DNA of 64,000 nt from Paragorgia papillata (taxonomy: Eukaryota > Cnidaria > Anthozoa > Scleralcyonacea > Coralliidae): NCBI GenBank assembly GCA_035771165.1, contig JAWNZC010000013.1, positions 1,541,001-1,605,000 on the forward strand, read 5' to 3'. Below, in pieces: positions 1 through 27,808 of this stretch. A program made the position numbers and the translations under genes. Below the pieces are notes generated by a model. That model ran no database searches. It was not told where the DNA came from and saw only the letters and a list, made by a program, of their open reading frames with translations. Every line of letters starts with the position of its first letter. Position 1 is the stretch's first letter.

Positions 1-89
1 GAGTTATCTCGGTCTCATGTGAACGGTTTACTTTTTTAACATGGAAATAAACTAACACCGAGTTATCTCGCCTCATGTGAACAGGCCCT
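1..89. mobile_element. Fragment of an inverted-repeat element
   Basis: GAGTTATCTCG..CTCATGTGAAC occurs twice (1-27 and 59-84) as a direct repeat, and the motif with ACAGGCCC looks like a MITE end. The rest lies outside the window. Confidence 0.35.
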
Positions 90-440
90 AACATTCAATG
101 CGGGTTGGTTGAACTACTGATTTCACTGTAATCAAATTCACTTCAATCATCATTTAATCTTCAATAATAATATTAACGACCAAAAGGCGAATTGTTTGTT
201 TAAAAATAAAACTGACAACTTTTAATATTTACTACGTTTTGGAGTCTTAGTATATTATGCAGCCTCCGAAACGTCGTTCTTTAAATAAAGCAAAGTCAGT
301 GAAAAGGTAAACGGCAAAGAATAGTTTTTATAACGAAATTAATACTGCGTTTCGACCGGAGTCATTCATTCCTTCAGCAGAGTGAAATGTGTGAAAGTTG
401 TTTTTGTCAGAAACAAACTTTTTTTTTGGTCGTTACTATT
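90..440. other. AT-rich stretch without recognised feature
   Basis: No exon-like or repeat structure was recognised here. Confidence 0.4.
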
Positions 441-859
441 AAGGCCTGGCCAAACGGCGCTTTCAACATTTCATTCAGCATCGTTCAACATTGTTGAATT
501 CAACATGTTGAAAGCGTTTGGCCCCCTGTTGAATGATGTCGAATGGTGTTGAACGAAAAATTTGAACATGTTCAAATTTTCGTTCAACACGCGTTCAACA
601 TTTCTATTGTTCTCAAAATGTTGAAAGGTGTTGAACGCATTTGGCCACATTTCATTCAACTTTGTTGAACAGAGACATGCGCCATGCGAGATATTGTCGA
701 TTCCAGCTTTTGTGGTAGCCCGCGTTCAATTAATTGTCATTCATGAATGTTGAACGATGTTGAATTCATTTGGCCACTCGTGCTTTCAACATTATTCAAC
801 ATCGTTCAACAATGTTGAATGATGTTGAATGCGATGTTGAAAGCGTTTGGCCAGGCCTT
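441..859. mobile_element. MITE with AAGGCCTGGCCAAACG ends, copy 1
   Basis: Bounded by AAGGCCTGGCCAAACG (441-456) and its reverse complement ending at 859. The interior is a mosaic of TTCAACATTGTTGAA palindromes, so nearly the whole element is self-complementary. A diverged copy is at 8174-8512. Confidence 0.7.
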
Positions 860-886
860 TATGGAATATTCTCTTGGTTTGCACTT

Positions 887-982
887 GACGTCATGGCGGC
901 CATGTTGGACGAACTTTAACAAAAGAATCTCATTAGCAGCTATTGTATTTCGAGTATGTTTTCCTCCAACATGGCCGCCATT
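887..982. repeat. Short inverted repeat (CATGGCGGCCATGTTGGA)
   Basis: CATGGCGGCCATGTTGGA near 894-911 is mirrored by TCCAACATGGCCGCCAT near 966-982. Confidence 0.5.
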
Positions 983-1126
983 TCTTTGTCTTTTAAATCT
1001 CAAGGGATTGATTGCAACCAACCAATTACTAAAAGTGAAGCTCGTTACTATCTATTTCCGATTATCTAATCATTTCAATTCTGTCCAATTCCAGTCCTGG
1101 ATCTGATTTTCAACGTTTCTCTCTGT

Positions 1127-1166
1127 CTCTGATGAGGGCCCCCGGCCGCTCGAAACGTCCTTATTT
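1127..1166 (+). other. Hammerhead-like core (CTGATGA-hairpin-GAAAC)
   Basis: CTGATGA is followed by GGGC..GCTC, which can pair (one G-U), then GAAACGTC. Stem I is not obvious. It is a possible relict of a ribozyme-bearing retroelement end. Confidence 0.4.
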
Positions 1167-1620
1167 CGTTGCTAATAAAAAATCTCAGCTTTTCACTTTT
1201 GTTCTAATCAACAGCGGTTTGCAAAAGAAACATTCGTTCGACACCAATAATACCAGATAATCATATTGACTTCTGGCACATGACACATGATGTCAAGACG
1301 GTGGTGTGAACAACTTCAAAGTCCCGACGCTCAAGAAAGCAATCAATGAACGTTTTACTGAAAAAATGTCATCGGAAAGGTGTAATGTATCCCTCCTTGC
1401 TGTTTTGAGAGAACTCTCACACCGCGGTCACTCAAGCCAGGTGTGACGGTCTGAGTTTGTCACCTTGCTGAGATTGTATATCGATTTGTGTAGTCGGATA
1501 TTTAACGTCCAGAACAGTCAAACTTTTTGCCTTCAAATGCTTGATTAATGCATGTTATGCATAATGCGATGTTGGAGTGCACTGTGCTGATAGTTGTCTT
1601 TTGCCACAACATATTACCAC

Positions 1621-2139
1621 AGAAAATTTTTCATGATTTTCACACACTGCTAAAGTCAACCGAAAAATTCGGCTGACTCGAGCGCGATTTGAACTCGCAC
1701 CTTCGCGGGATACCGTTCCGCCGCTCTATACCTGTACCCTGCGAGCAGAGCCTTCTTTTCCTTATATCTTCGCTGAGAGAGAGCAAGAAAAGTAGGCTCT
1801 GCTGCATTCGGGACTGGTTTCCGTTGCGCACGCATGTCAGTTGCTTGGTTACAATCTCGAACCCAGTCCAATCAGAGCAGAAAACAAAACGAGAACCGGT
1901 TAAACGGGTCTTAAACGGGTTACTTCGTCCTAAATCTTGGACGTAGCCAAACACGAATACAGCAGAGCCTACTTGCCTTCCTCTCTCTCAGCGAAGAAAT
2001 AAGGAAAAGAAGGCTCTGCTCGCAGGGTACTCTACCTGTTGAGCTATCGAGCCGCAAAGGTGCGAGTCCAAATCCCGCTCGAGTCAGCCGAATTTTTTGG
2101 TTGACTTTAGCAGTGTAAGAAAATCATGAAAAATGTTCT
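1621..2139. mobile_element. Fold-back element with tRNA-like arms
   Basis: Left arm 1621-1810 and right arm 1950-2139 are long imperfect inverted repeats. Both arms carry a B-box-like GTTCAAATC/GTCCAAATC segment next to GCTCGAGTCAGCCGAA, and the right arm carries GAGCTCAACAGGTAGAG-type A-box sequence on the minus strand near 2024-2050. It looks like two tRNA-derived SINE copies inserted head to head. Confidence 0.6.
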
Positions 2140-3020
2140 CATCTTTCGCTGAAGATGATTCTGTAATATTACCACAGGTCTAAATTAGGGGCTTTTCGAA
2201 TATTGTGATGCGTCAAACTGAAACAAAACAACGAGTTGCTACTGTTTCTCATCACAGATAATCCCGTCTTCTCGCTGTATATATTATTTCAACCAAAAAC
2301 ATCGCTATATATATATATATATATGCTAATCTTCTTCTAAACTCTAGATATATTTAATCGAATGGAACAGCCGATACAAAACTCTTAATTTGGTACGTCC
2401 GAACAGTCGTCGTGCATTCTGGTTCACAAACGATTCCATATAATTATGATATTTTGAAGTAAAAATACAATTATTCAATAAGTATTGGATTTTATCAGGC
2501 CTGACAGTTTCATAAATCAGCCACAAAAAAGTTTGATTATTCTGGTCATAAGTCGATTACACAAATCGATATCAACAATCTCAGCGCGGTGACAATCTCG
2601 GGCTGCTAAAATAGTAAAAAAGTAGTGTTTTAGATAGAGCAAAGTGAAAAAGGTAGTAACTGCCCAGAATAGTTTCGATAAAGAAGTACTGACATTTGAA
2701 GCGAAGCCCTTCGTCAGAGTAAAATGTGTTTTGGTCGCTTTATTCTGATTGGCTAAAATTCGATTGGTTTCCATGGAAAACGTAAGGACCCGCAGTATTT
2801 CGTTATATCGCGATTAAAATGACTATATTCTCGACAGTTTATCACCTTTTCACTTTTTCAGCTACGCAGCACACTTTACCTTTTTATTGCCATTAAATCT
2901 TTTTCGGCTTCCTAAGATATTCGGGTTTTGAATGCGATGCCATATTCTTAAATATTAAGGGATATCTCCGCTAATTAGAGCATGTGAGAAGTAATGAAGC
3001 ATAACCGTAAGAAAGGCATA
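2140..3020. other. Intergenic, relict CTGACGA repeat on minus strand
   Basis: On the minus strand near 2660-2720 the sequence reads CTCTGACGAAGGGCTTCGC followed by CAAATGTC. This matches the repeat arms at 53.6 and 63.5 kb with a damaged GAAA box. Nothing else was recognised. Confidence 0.4.
2305..2324. repeat. (TA)n microsatellite
   Basis: Ten TA units. Confidence 0.8.
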
Positions 3021-3027
3021 CTATTTA

Positions 3028-3416
3028 GGGGCTGTTTATATGAGAGGCGAGCCAGCCCGGTAAGCGGGGATGGCCCGGTAAGCGAGATCTCACTGTGTAG
3101 TTATTTTCCTGTTAAAAATTCCTCTGCGTTTATATGGCCAAGCGGGCTAGCCCGGTTAGCGAGATCTCACTTGAAAGAGGCGAGATCTCGCTAAGCGGGA
3201 TGAAAATTTCCCATGTTATTGTAAACACTCGCTAACCGGGCTGGCCCGCTTACCGGGATGATTTTTCAAAGGGATGCCGACGCCATCTATTGTTTTGACT
3301 AAAATCATCCCGGTAGGCGGGATGAAATTCGTTCATATAAACGCGAGCCAGAAATTATCTCGCTTACCGGGCTATCCCGCCTACCGGGCTGGCTCGCCTC
3401 TCATATAAACAGCCCC
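3028..3416. mobile_element. MITE with GGGGCTGTTTATATGAGAGG ends, TTA target duplication
   Basis: Terminal inverted repeats (GGGGCTGTTTATATGAGAGG / mirrored) bound 389 bp of repeated GCGAGCCAGCCCGG-type motifs. TTA stands at both sides (3025-3027 and 3417-3419), the 3-bp duplication typical of PIF/Harbinger-type transposons. It carries no transposase. Confidence 0.75.
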
Positions 3417-3762
3417 TTAGACTTTAGGCCTTCCAATGCATATAGTCAGATGACTGCGTGGCCATAGTGGGCGGAGTGGGCTTCAAAAGTTGGAAATTTT
3501 TAACTCCCAAAGCGAACTGAACGATGTAGGCGTTGCCCACGCGGGCACGTAATGGGAAACAGCCTTTGTAGTTTGGCGATTTTAGACATAATTTTAGGAC
3601 GGATTTCGATCCAGTATCAATATCTCGGGGCGGTTTGCGATAAACCGAGAACCGTTTGGTTGCGTGAAACTTTGAAATGGGATTTTTCATCGGATACGGC
3701 CTGGCAATGATTTCTCAAAAACGCGGTTCCGAGTGGAAAATCGGTTGCGCGCGGTCAGGGCC

Positions 3763-4447
3763 GGTGTCCCAGTTAATTTGGACCCCCCTAAATTCGGACC
3801 CCCGGTCCAAATCTACTAGTAAATATGCACCCCCGCTGGCGGATTTGGACCCCCCCCCCCCTCCCTCCAAAGTTAAATATATGTAGTGTGAACACAATAA
3901 TATAAACGAAATTCATAACAGCGAACAGTCTGAAGTTTTTTTGTCACTTTATATTAGTGATAAAGAACACAAACCGTAAAATAGAAACCACTACCAGAGT
4001 TAGTAAAAGCGATCTCCACGCTCTCCATTTTTAGCGATGTTTATTTATCCTTGTAGTTGTATACATATTTTCCATTTGGTAACTTTCTAGTTTTTTGTAG
4101 TACTTACTCAGTTTAATAACGGTGTTAAGATTTTTGAATTTAGATATTAATGTTACTGGCAATAGAATTTTATTTGATGCATGTACGTCGACGAACCAAA
4201 TTTTCGAACTATGAAAATGTTGCAACACAATAAGCTCGACTATGTGAGGTTTATAACTGGCTTTGGATATGAAAATTAATGAATGTAACATATTCATCGT
4301 TTTCTGGGTTGTTTTGGGTATAAAAAATGTTTAAAAAGGGGGGTCCATATTTACTAGTAGATTTGGACCCCCCGGTCCAAATCTACTAGGAGATTTGGAC
4401 AGGGGGGTCCAAATCTACTGGGGGCTCCAAATCCGCTGTGACACTGG
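3763..4447. mobile_element. Inverted-repeat element with GGACCCCCC-rich ends
   Basis: The left end has repeated ATTTGGACCCCC / CCGGTCCAAATCTACTAG units and the right end has the reverse complements, finishing GTGACACTGG against GGTGTCCCAG on the left. The AT-rich middle shows no ORF of note. Confidence 0.6.
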
Positions 4448-4765
4448 ATTGAGGCTGTTTAGCCGCTTCTGTGTCATGCCCAATCGAACTTGACGTTTTA
4501 TGCGTTGCAGTTTAGAAAATGATCTTTCGCCAGAACAGTTCGAGATCATGAGACTCAGATAAATGCGAAATGCGATGACAGTATTCGGAAATACAGTTTC
4601 CAGATTGTTGGCTACAAGAGCCTGTATATTCGCAATTAATATTCCGGCGACTCCACTTTAATCTGACGTCGTCGTCAGCAACGTCAGCAGGAGATACCTC
4701 GGTCATATACTACTAATTTCGTTTCCGTTAAATTTTGCGCTATTCGTTTACATCCATCAAATGTC

Positions 4766-4930
4766 GGGGCTTAACTCGGGCATCTAATTCGTTGATTGTC
4801 TTCGAGTTAAGCCCCTTCTTTTATGAGGGGCTTAACTCGAACGGTAAAAACATCATCAGTTCATTGAGTTAAGAAAAAATGGGCGTGTCTGGAGAAAAAA
4901 TGGGCGTGTCCGGGGCTTAACTCGAATTGA
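4766..4930. repeat. Cluster of GGGGCTTAACTCG inverted repeats
   Basis: GGGGCTTAACTCG occurs at about 4766, 4827 and 4912 on plus and as CGAGTTAAGCCCC at about 4803. This suggests nested small fold-back elements. Confidence 0.55.
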
Positions 4931-4976
4931 AGATTACCTAACTCGCTTTTTGCAGGCTCTCCGCACTCTTGACCAC

Positions 4977-5150
4977 CCGCGCTTTTTACGGGGCCCCGCG
5001 CTTTTTTGGGGCCCGCGCTCTTTGGGGGACCCCGCGTTTTTTCGGGGCCCCGCGCTTTTTGGGGGACCCCGCGTTTTTTCGGGGCCCCGCGCTTATTGGG
5101 GCCCGCGGTTTTTGGGGGGCCCCGCGCTTTCTGGGGCCCAACGCTTTCTA
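4977..5150. repeat. GC-rich minisatellite (GGGGCCCCGCGCTTTT)
   Basis: About 170 bp of tandem CGGGGCCCCGCGCTTTTTGG-like units, dense in G and C runs on both strands, embedded in AT-rich DNA. Confidence 0.7.
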
Positions 5151-6030
5151 AAGAAAGTGCAGAACAAAACATTGCGCAATCAGAAAGCGCGGGGCGCGCG
5201 GCATATGCTGCTTCTGCCATATGGTTAATCCGGCAGTGGTTGCGGTTGAAATTGCCAAAATAGAACAGATTTCGGAAATTCCGAGACGGTCTATAACAGA
5301 TACCCTATTGTTCATTGTGGAACCAGATAAGTGTGTGGGATCTACTTTATTAATTGTATTTACAAGCTTTTCCACAAATGGCTGGGACGTCCCACAGAGC
5401 TTGCCGCTAGAAGTGCGCCGCAAGGTAATTGTGTGCGTAAATTTTAGCGTATTTTACGACCATCGACCAACTACGCTCGACACACCAAAATCCAAACTCA
5501 AACTCCAATCTATTTACTGAATAATCAGATAAGAGACCAAGAAGCTTTATCGGAACACTATATATATGGGCATGGATAACATCGTTTCGCCACTTAATCC
5601 ACGTAAGATCGATTCGAGATCTGATGTCGTGAATCAGACACAGAGTCTGCGTTCAACGTAGGGTTCCCTGGCACTATAGGTGACATATGCAAGCGAAATT
5701 ACCTAGACCACTCAGCTTTGAGCTTCACGTTAATAGCTCTGCCCCGTCTATAGGTCAGGTCGCTGGTATATAGCCTTAAGCAGAAAGCTCGCTTGCGTCT
5801 TTGCAAATACAAAATGAGATTTCTGGGACCTCGTGAATTGGCGGAATGGAGCGGCACAAATAAGACGTCTGTGTAGGCTAGACAAAACCAAGCCACAAGA
5901 TATTTTTTGGACATTCGATGCGCGCCGCAAGGTGTTTACTCGGCACTGCCGACAGAAAATATTTAGTAAATTTATCTTTAACCCTTTGGCTCCTAAGGCT
6001 ATTAAGCACGCACGTAGAGGCACCTTTTAT
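5151..6030. other. Intergenic stretch, no gene recognised
   Basis: ORFs of up to 99 codons occur on both strands here, but none resembles a known family or has matching splice context. Confidence 0.4.
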
Positions 6031-6034
6031 AGGA

Positions 6035-6560
6035 TTTTAAGCTGGATTTCCACCAAGTGTAAAATATCGCGCGCTCCACTTTTCTATTGCACAAATTGAT
6101 GGAAACTCGCAAGACAAAAGAAGAAAGTCGAGCGCGCGACATTTTATGCACTGTAGTGGAAATTCAGCTTTACTCTGGTTAACGCCAGACGATTTTCCTC
6201 GTCAAGGGAAGAGTAGACCCCAGCTGGTAGTCAAGGGGTTTATATTTCGCTTTCTTATTAATCGCGTGATTATCTTCGTGCATTCCGATCCTTTTAATGC
6301 CATTTCGCAGACGGTATGAGCAAGGGACAAAAAGATCAATCAACACACCGGTCAGTCTGGTCTTGTGTTACGGTCGAAGGCCAAAAAATAAAGGCTTTTA
6401 CGATTTTCTTTTTTGCGCAGACCGCATAGAGTCAGGTCAAGTAACCCCTTGGCCCTTGACTACCAGGGGTCTTAACCAGAGTAAAGCTGGTTTTCCACTA
6501 CGCATAAAATGTCGCGCGCTCGACTTTTTTCTTTTGTCTTGCGAGTTTCCTGAGTGTCAT
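6035..6560. mobile_element. Nested inverted repeats (GTCGCGCGCTCGACTTT)
   Basis: GGATTTCCACCAAGTGTAAA near 6045 is mirrored near 6150-6170. That block is mirrored again at 6437-6545 (CCAGAGTAAAGCTGG, GTCGCGCGCTCGACTTTTTT). Three arms indicate repeated insertion of one fold-back family. Confidence 0.55.
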
Positions 6561-6564
6561 GCAG

Positions 6565-7555
6565 GTCAAGTCGAACTTGTTAGCCATGCAAGGATCATAG
6601 GTCTTACTATTAGCAATGACTTCCATTGGAATGAACACGTCAAGACCATTATTAAGATATACTTTTATATATATATATATATATATATAAGTGAGTTTTG
6701 GTTCACGAAATGTTAGAGAGTGCTCAATACCATATATAGATAGAGCAAAATACAAAGTATGAAGTATAGTTTTACCTTAAAGTTATATATATATACTTTT
6801 ATCGTTCAAATGAAACGCGCCAAAATTCCCATCGCTTCTATCGTCTTGAGTACAGTTGTGAGGTTTTTCATCATTCACCGCCATGCACAATACCTCAGTG
6901 ATAACATCGAACGAATTCAAAAACGCGTCTTATCGATTATTCTGCCAGGGACTGAGGTTGTATCCTAACAGATTAGAGCTTACATATTTAACAAGCCTTC
7001 ATGATCGCCGAGAATACCGGAATACCGCTCTCCAAGAAACTTTTTAAGAATATTGTAGACAACCCAGAGCATAAATTATTTAATCTCCTCCCAAATATTA
7101 ATACTTCAAACTATTTTCTTAGGAAAAAAAGAGATTTTATTATTCCTAAAAGTAAAACTTTTAGATTCAAACAAGCTTTTATTCCTGCATGTGTATCTGA
7201 TTTTTAAACACTGTAAATTTTTACCAGTTTTATCCATGAACTCCGTGTAAGTAATTTATATAGTAGTTATAGTAATTTAAGTTCTTAATGTAATTTACCA
7301 TTTGTAACACGCAATTCAGCTGTCTTAAGCTGCAATGTGTTTTTTCTATTTTAATCCTGTACATAATTGTAACACCTGATCTGGCTCGTCCTCGCTTCTT
7401 AAAACCCCACAATGTAAAACTAGTACCTTTCAAGGATCTTACTTTAATAGAATAGTTAAACCCTGGAACTATTTACTTAAGCATGCACCATCTGATGTAT
7501 CTTCTTCTTTAACTAGGTTTAAGACTTTAAGTCCTATCTACGCCTAACTTATACT
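6565..7555 (+). pseudogene. Degraded LINE reverse transcriptase, C-terminal part
   Basis: Frame-broken but readable pieces of a non-LTR retrotransposon: GLTISNDFHWNEHVKTI near 6600-6650, then after a (TA)n insertion LSDNIERIQKRVLSIILPG near 6900-6955, LFNLLPNINTSNYFLRKKRD near 7075-7135, and a last block RIVKPWNYLLKHAPSD near 7450-7500 ending with a stop at about 7546. This order is that of the RT C-terminus. The break at 6660 and later stops make it a pseudogene. Confidence 0.75.
6661..6690. repeat. (TA)n microsatellite
   Basis: TA tract splitting the LINE relic; another short TA run lies at about 6785-6797. Confidence 0.7.
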
Positions 7556-8173
7556 GAACTCATGAACACCACCTTTGACCCAGATTCGCCTTGTTCCTAT
7601 TCCATATGCAGGAATTGTTCCTGTCATGTCTAGTCCAACTTAATCTTCGATATAGATCTATGTATATATCATTACTTTTTATTTTATTTTAATTTTACGG
7701 TGAGCACCTTGCATGGGACTTTTCTCGTTCGTGCTCGCCGAATTTGGACTTGTAATTTTATACCTTTTTTTTTTCTCTCTCTTGGTCCAAATAAAAGTTG
7801 AAAGAACAGAACAAATAAACGTACCTATCTATTACAAATTACAATAAATGAGTGCAGGTAAATGTTATTCGATCTCTTTTACTCAGAAAAATTATTCTGA
7901 GTTCCGAAGCATGACTGGAACCAACAACCTTCTTCAGTTCTGTCCTTCACTCCTTCTGATCAAAGGAAACTTTCCTGTCCGTTCCTATAGTGCGGTCTAT
8001 TATAGGATTATGGGGGGATCTGAATTTCCGGAATCCGTTCTATTTTGGCAATTTTCGCCGGAACCGCTTTTCCGTTTCACTAAATAGGAACGTAACCACA
8101 TTTTTGAGAAGTCATCGGCCAGTTCTCCGAAAAGCCCTCTACATTCTAAAAGATAACATTCAAAGTTTCCCGC
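7556..8173. other. Intergenic; LINE 3' flank, nothing else seen
   Basis: Probably the untranslated tail of the LINE relic up to about 7810; the rest is unrecognised. Confidence 0.35.
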
Positions 8174-8512
8174 AAGGCTTGTCCAAACGCTTTCAACATC
8201 GTATTATCAGTTGTTGAATGAACGCGGGCTCATTATCGAACCTAAAGCTTGACAGTATCCTGCAATGCATGGCGCATGTCTCCGTTCAAAGTTGAATGAA
8301 TATGGTCAAATGCGTTCAAGTTCAACACATTTCAACATCCTTTAGAACAACAGACATGTTGAACGCGTGTTGAAAGAAAATTTCAACATGTTCAAATTGC
8401 CTTCAACACCATTCAACAACGTTCAACATCACTCAACATGCTTTCAATACGCTGAATTCAACAATGTTTACTGACGATGTTGAATGAAATGTTGACAGCG
8501 TTTGGCCAGGCC
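8174..8512. mobile_element. MITE with AAGGC..CCAAACGC ends, copy 2
   Basis: Diverged copy of 441-859, with the same TTCAACA/TGTTGAA palindromic interior and the same GCGTTTGGCCAGGCC terminus. Confidence 0.65.
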
Positions 8513-8702
8513 GGAAACCGCCATGATCGAAATAGTAGACCCCCTAGTTAGACGACAATCAAGTCAATTAAGTATTTTTTGACCTTTGACTGTCGGCATG
8601 TTAGGAAGATCCGAGTGTAACCAAAACTCGAGTGTCGAGACAAAAAAGTCGAGAGTCGACAGAGATAAAAACATAATAGGGAAATATATGTATATTATTT
8701 CT

Positions 8703-9600
8703 ACGTAAAAATATTGGTAAAAGTATTCGTAAAGGTATCGTAAAGGTATTGATTGGTAAAGGTATTCGTAAACGTGTTTGTATGGTAAAGGTATTCGCGG
8801 TAAAGGTATAGCGTAAAGGTATTGTACGGTATTAAAGGTAGTCGTATGGTAAAGGTATTCATATGGCAAAGGTATTCGTAAAGGTATTCTTAATTGGTAA
8901 AGGTATTGGTAAAGGTATTCGTAATTGGTAAAGGTATTCGTAAAGGTATTCGTAATTAGTAAAGGTATTCGTAAAGGTATTCGTAATTGGTAAATGTATT
9001 GGTAAAGGTATAATTCACATGGTAAAGGTATTGGTTATAAAGGTATTGGTAAAGGTATTCGTAAAGGTATTCGTATGGTAAAGGTATTCATATGGTAAAG
9101 GTATTTGTAAAGGTATTCGTATGGTAAAGGTATTTGTAAAGGTATTCGTATGGGTGGTAAAGGTATTATTCGAAAAGGTATTCGCATGGTAAAGGTATTC
9201 GTAATTAAGGTATTCGTAAAGGTATTCGTATGGTAAAGGTATTTGTATGGTAAATGTGTTCGTATGGTAAAGGTGTTCGTATGGTAAAGGTATTCGTATG
9301 GTAAAGGTGTTCGTATGGTAAAGGCATTCGTATGGTAAAGGTATTCGTATGGTAAAGGTATTCGTATGGTAAAGGTATTCGTATGGTAAAGGTATTCGTA
9401 TGGTAAAGGTATTCGTATGGTAAAGGTGTTCGTATGGTAAAGGTATTCGTATGGTAAAGGTATTCGTATGGTAAAGGTATTCGTATGGTAAAGGTATTTG
9501 TATGGTAAAGGTGTTCGTATGGTAAAGGTATTCGTATGGTAAAGGTATTCGTATGGTAAAGGTATTTGTATGGTAAAGGTATTCGTATGGTAAAGGTACT
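8703..9600. repeat. 17-bp minisatellite GGTAAAGGTATTCGTAT
   Basis: About 900 bp of a 17-bp unit, degenerate at the left (to about 9200) and nearly perfect from 9220 to 9600. A gradient of this kind suggests recent expansion at one end. Confidence 0.9.
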
Positions 9601-10256
9601 AGTATAGACCAATATACTCACCAAGATAGCCTGGAAGAATTAATTGTCTCGTCAAACATTTTTCATCTGTCTCAGCTAATTGGCTTGATAAAAATCGTAG
9701 AAACAAACTACAAAAGGAACACATTGTTTACTCCAATGGCCCAAGCTCGCTCGAATGAGAAAAATAACCACGGTAGTTCAAACAATACTGAAACAAATTG
9801 AAAATGGTCAACGTGCCATTTCAGGCAGACATCTTTTACCTTTGTCATCTCGTCGATTATAATGCACAAAAAAAACAAATAAGACTTCTAGGTCACAGCT
9901 TAACAATTAACAAATCTTCGAGGACTTTGTCAAAGGTTTAAAACACACTTATGGAAGGGATTTTTAGTGATTAAAACGAAAGAGTTGCCATGTTGTTCTT
10001 CTCAGGACTTTAAATTTCCCGGCGTACGGCGATTTCCGAGTGTTTCCGGGAAAACAGTAACACGCGCGATCTGCACGCGCTCCGCGCGGGACAGAGATCG
10101 AGGAAAAGCTTGAGACCATATCGATGACGAGAGAAAAGATTTGGAAAAGGCTTGGGCTGAACGAAAAGACAAATTTGGTTCGTTTCTTTTGATATATATA
10201 TATATATTTTAATATTAATATTATTATTGCGGTGCTCTTACGAGATACTTGCTTAA
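9601..10256. other. Intergenic, no feature recognised
   Basis: Nothing recognised except a short (TA)n run at about 10192-10206. Confidence 0.4.
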
Positions 10257-10978
10257 GGTTACGTTACACCATAGAAATTAAAAAATACCAAAAATATTTT
10301 CTTTTTCGTAATTAGCTGCCTTAAGCCAAATGCTGAAAGGTTTTGAAAAGTTTATTACGTTTAAAGCAAAATTCATTAAGATATTTAGCGATGAAAATTG
10401 CAAGCAGCTCTGTTTTCCCGCGAAATTTAAATGTTCCAAGCCTTGTTTTTCAGCTTTAAATTCCAGCTAAACTGCCGTATTCAAAGACTTTTGTTGAACA
10501 CGGGTTTTGGCCGATTTTTTTCCAATTTTCACAATGTATCGGAGACAATAAGAGCTTCAAAAGTGTATGCGGTAGCTATACGATTTTCTTTTTCATTTCT
10601 GAGTAATCGACTACGATTCATGGTATGCACGCAACTTAACTGAGGTTGCCAAAGAATGCCTTATATCTCAAAAATAACAACAAAAAAACCATAGCTACCG
10701 AACACACGTTTGTAGAACAGGTAGTTGAGTTTCAATTAAAACTATTTTTACATGATTTGATTGAAACTGTAGTTCAACAAAAGTCGCGGCGCACAGCGAA
10801 TGCGTTTTCAGAATTTTGTCAAAACAAAACAAGTTTAAATACTTTTCAAAATTGTAAATCAACTGTCCAATTCTACAATCATTTTCCTATAAACTGTAAA
10901 AATTTGAATTTGATTGCTTTTAAACTCAACGCGCAGTTGCATTTTTCGCAAAGCACTACTCCAAGGTGTTACGTAACC
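10257..10978. mobile_element. TTAA-flanked element with GGTTACGTTACACC ends
   Basis: TTAA at 10253-10256 and 10979-10982 flank inverted ends GGTTACGTTACACC and GGTGTTACGTAACC (one mismatch). 722 bp, no transposase. TTAA target duplications are typical of piggyBac-type elements. Confidence 0.7.
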
Positions 10979-11159
10979 TTAAGGTAACTAGAAACAGCCG
11001 AGCGTTTATTAGATCGCATTATATTCTGAATGTGCGTTTTAGAGATCAATAATCAGAAGTACGCATTTTTAGCGATTAAATCTTTTGGACGCCGTGAGGG
11101 CAACCGAAATTAAACTATGTTTTGGTATTGTTTTGGCGGCTTTCCGACGACATCAGAAC

Positions 11160-11835
11160 TCCCCCTCGTGTTCGTCTGGTTTGCGAAACGGGCCTCGCGA
11201 CGCGAGGGTACTAATAGGGACCTTTAGCAAAGACAACGGGAACGTCAGTGACGACGTCCTTCAATTCATACAATGTAAAATCCAAAATATCATGAATTCA
11301 TGCATCGTCCTCGTTGTACATGTTACCTCAACGAAAGAATCTTAGCGTACGCAGAACGACGTATTATACACATGCAGTGAAAGTTGTGGTTGGGCGAGTT
11401 TGACGTTAACTATTTTTTCAAACACCACCTTTCAAAGATTTTAGACAAAGCTAGAATGAAGCGAGCAATCTGAATTACGACATTTAAAAGAAATCATGCA
11501 TCACTGACACGGAATTTCTTGGGCTTGATGTATATGTTTCGACCTTCAAAAAGATTTAGGGCCTAAAAGATATACTGTCCGCAGTGCGCTATATACGTTA
11601 ACGTCAGATTCACCCAACAGCTTTCACTATTCAATGTGTCAAGGTCGTCCTCAATACGTGAAGATGCATCAGTTGACGTTGTATGCACAACGAGGACGGT
11701 GCAGGGATTACTATTGGGACTTCAAATTGTTCATTGTCTTTGTTTTAGATGTAAATTTCTTTTGTACGAAGGACGTTATCACGACGTTCCCGTTGTGTTT
11801 GCTAAAGGTCCCTAATCTCGCGGAGGGGGAGGTAA
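11160..11835. mobile_element. Inverted-repeat element (TAGGGACCTTTAGCAAA)
   Basis: TAGGGACCTTTAGCAAAGAC and the following ACGGGAACGTC..GACGTCCTT near 11214-11262 are mirrored near 11769-11816. A second inner pair (GCATCGTCCTCGTTGTACA near 11300 and GTGCAACGAGGACGGTGC-like near 11680) lies between. Confidence 0.6.
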
Positions 11836-12013
11836 GTCCAGTCGGAGATTGTATCCATGTTGGTCTTTTATAGCCCTCTCTTTCGGGGGAGGCCTGAGTC
11901 AACAGGTTGAAAAGTCAGTAATAAACGTGGTGTTACCACAAATTCTCGCTTCTACTAGAATTTATCACCATGCAAAGAATTACGAATTTTCTATAAAATA
12001 TTTTAAATTCGCG

Positions 12014-27808
<15,795 letters not shown>

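Noticed and set aside
1689..1954. Frames of 85-104 codons on both strands
   Set aside because: They lie wholly within the fold-back SINE-like element.
5148..5520. Overlapping frames of 91 and 99 codons
   Set aside because: No family resemblance and no supporting splice structure; left as unassigned intergenic.
9205..9624. 139-codon frame with 17-residue periodicity
   Set aside because: A 17-bp minisatellite is open in all frames; periodicity follows from 17 x 3.
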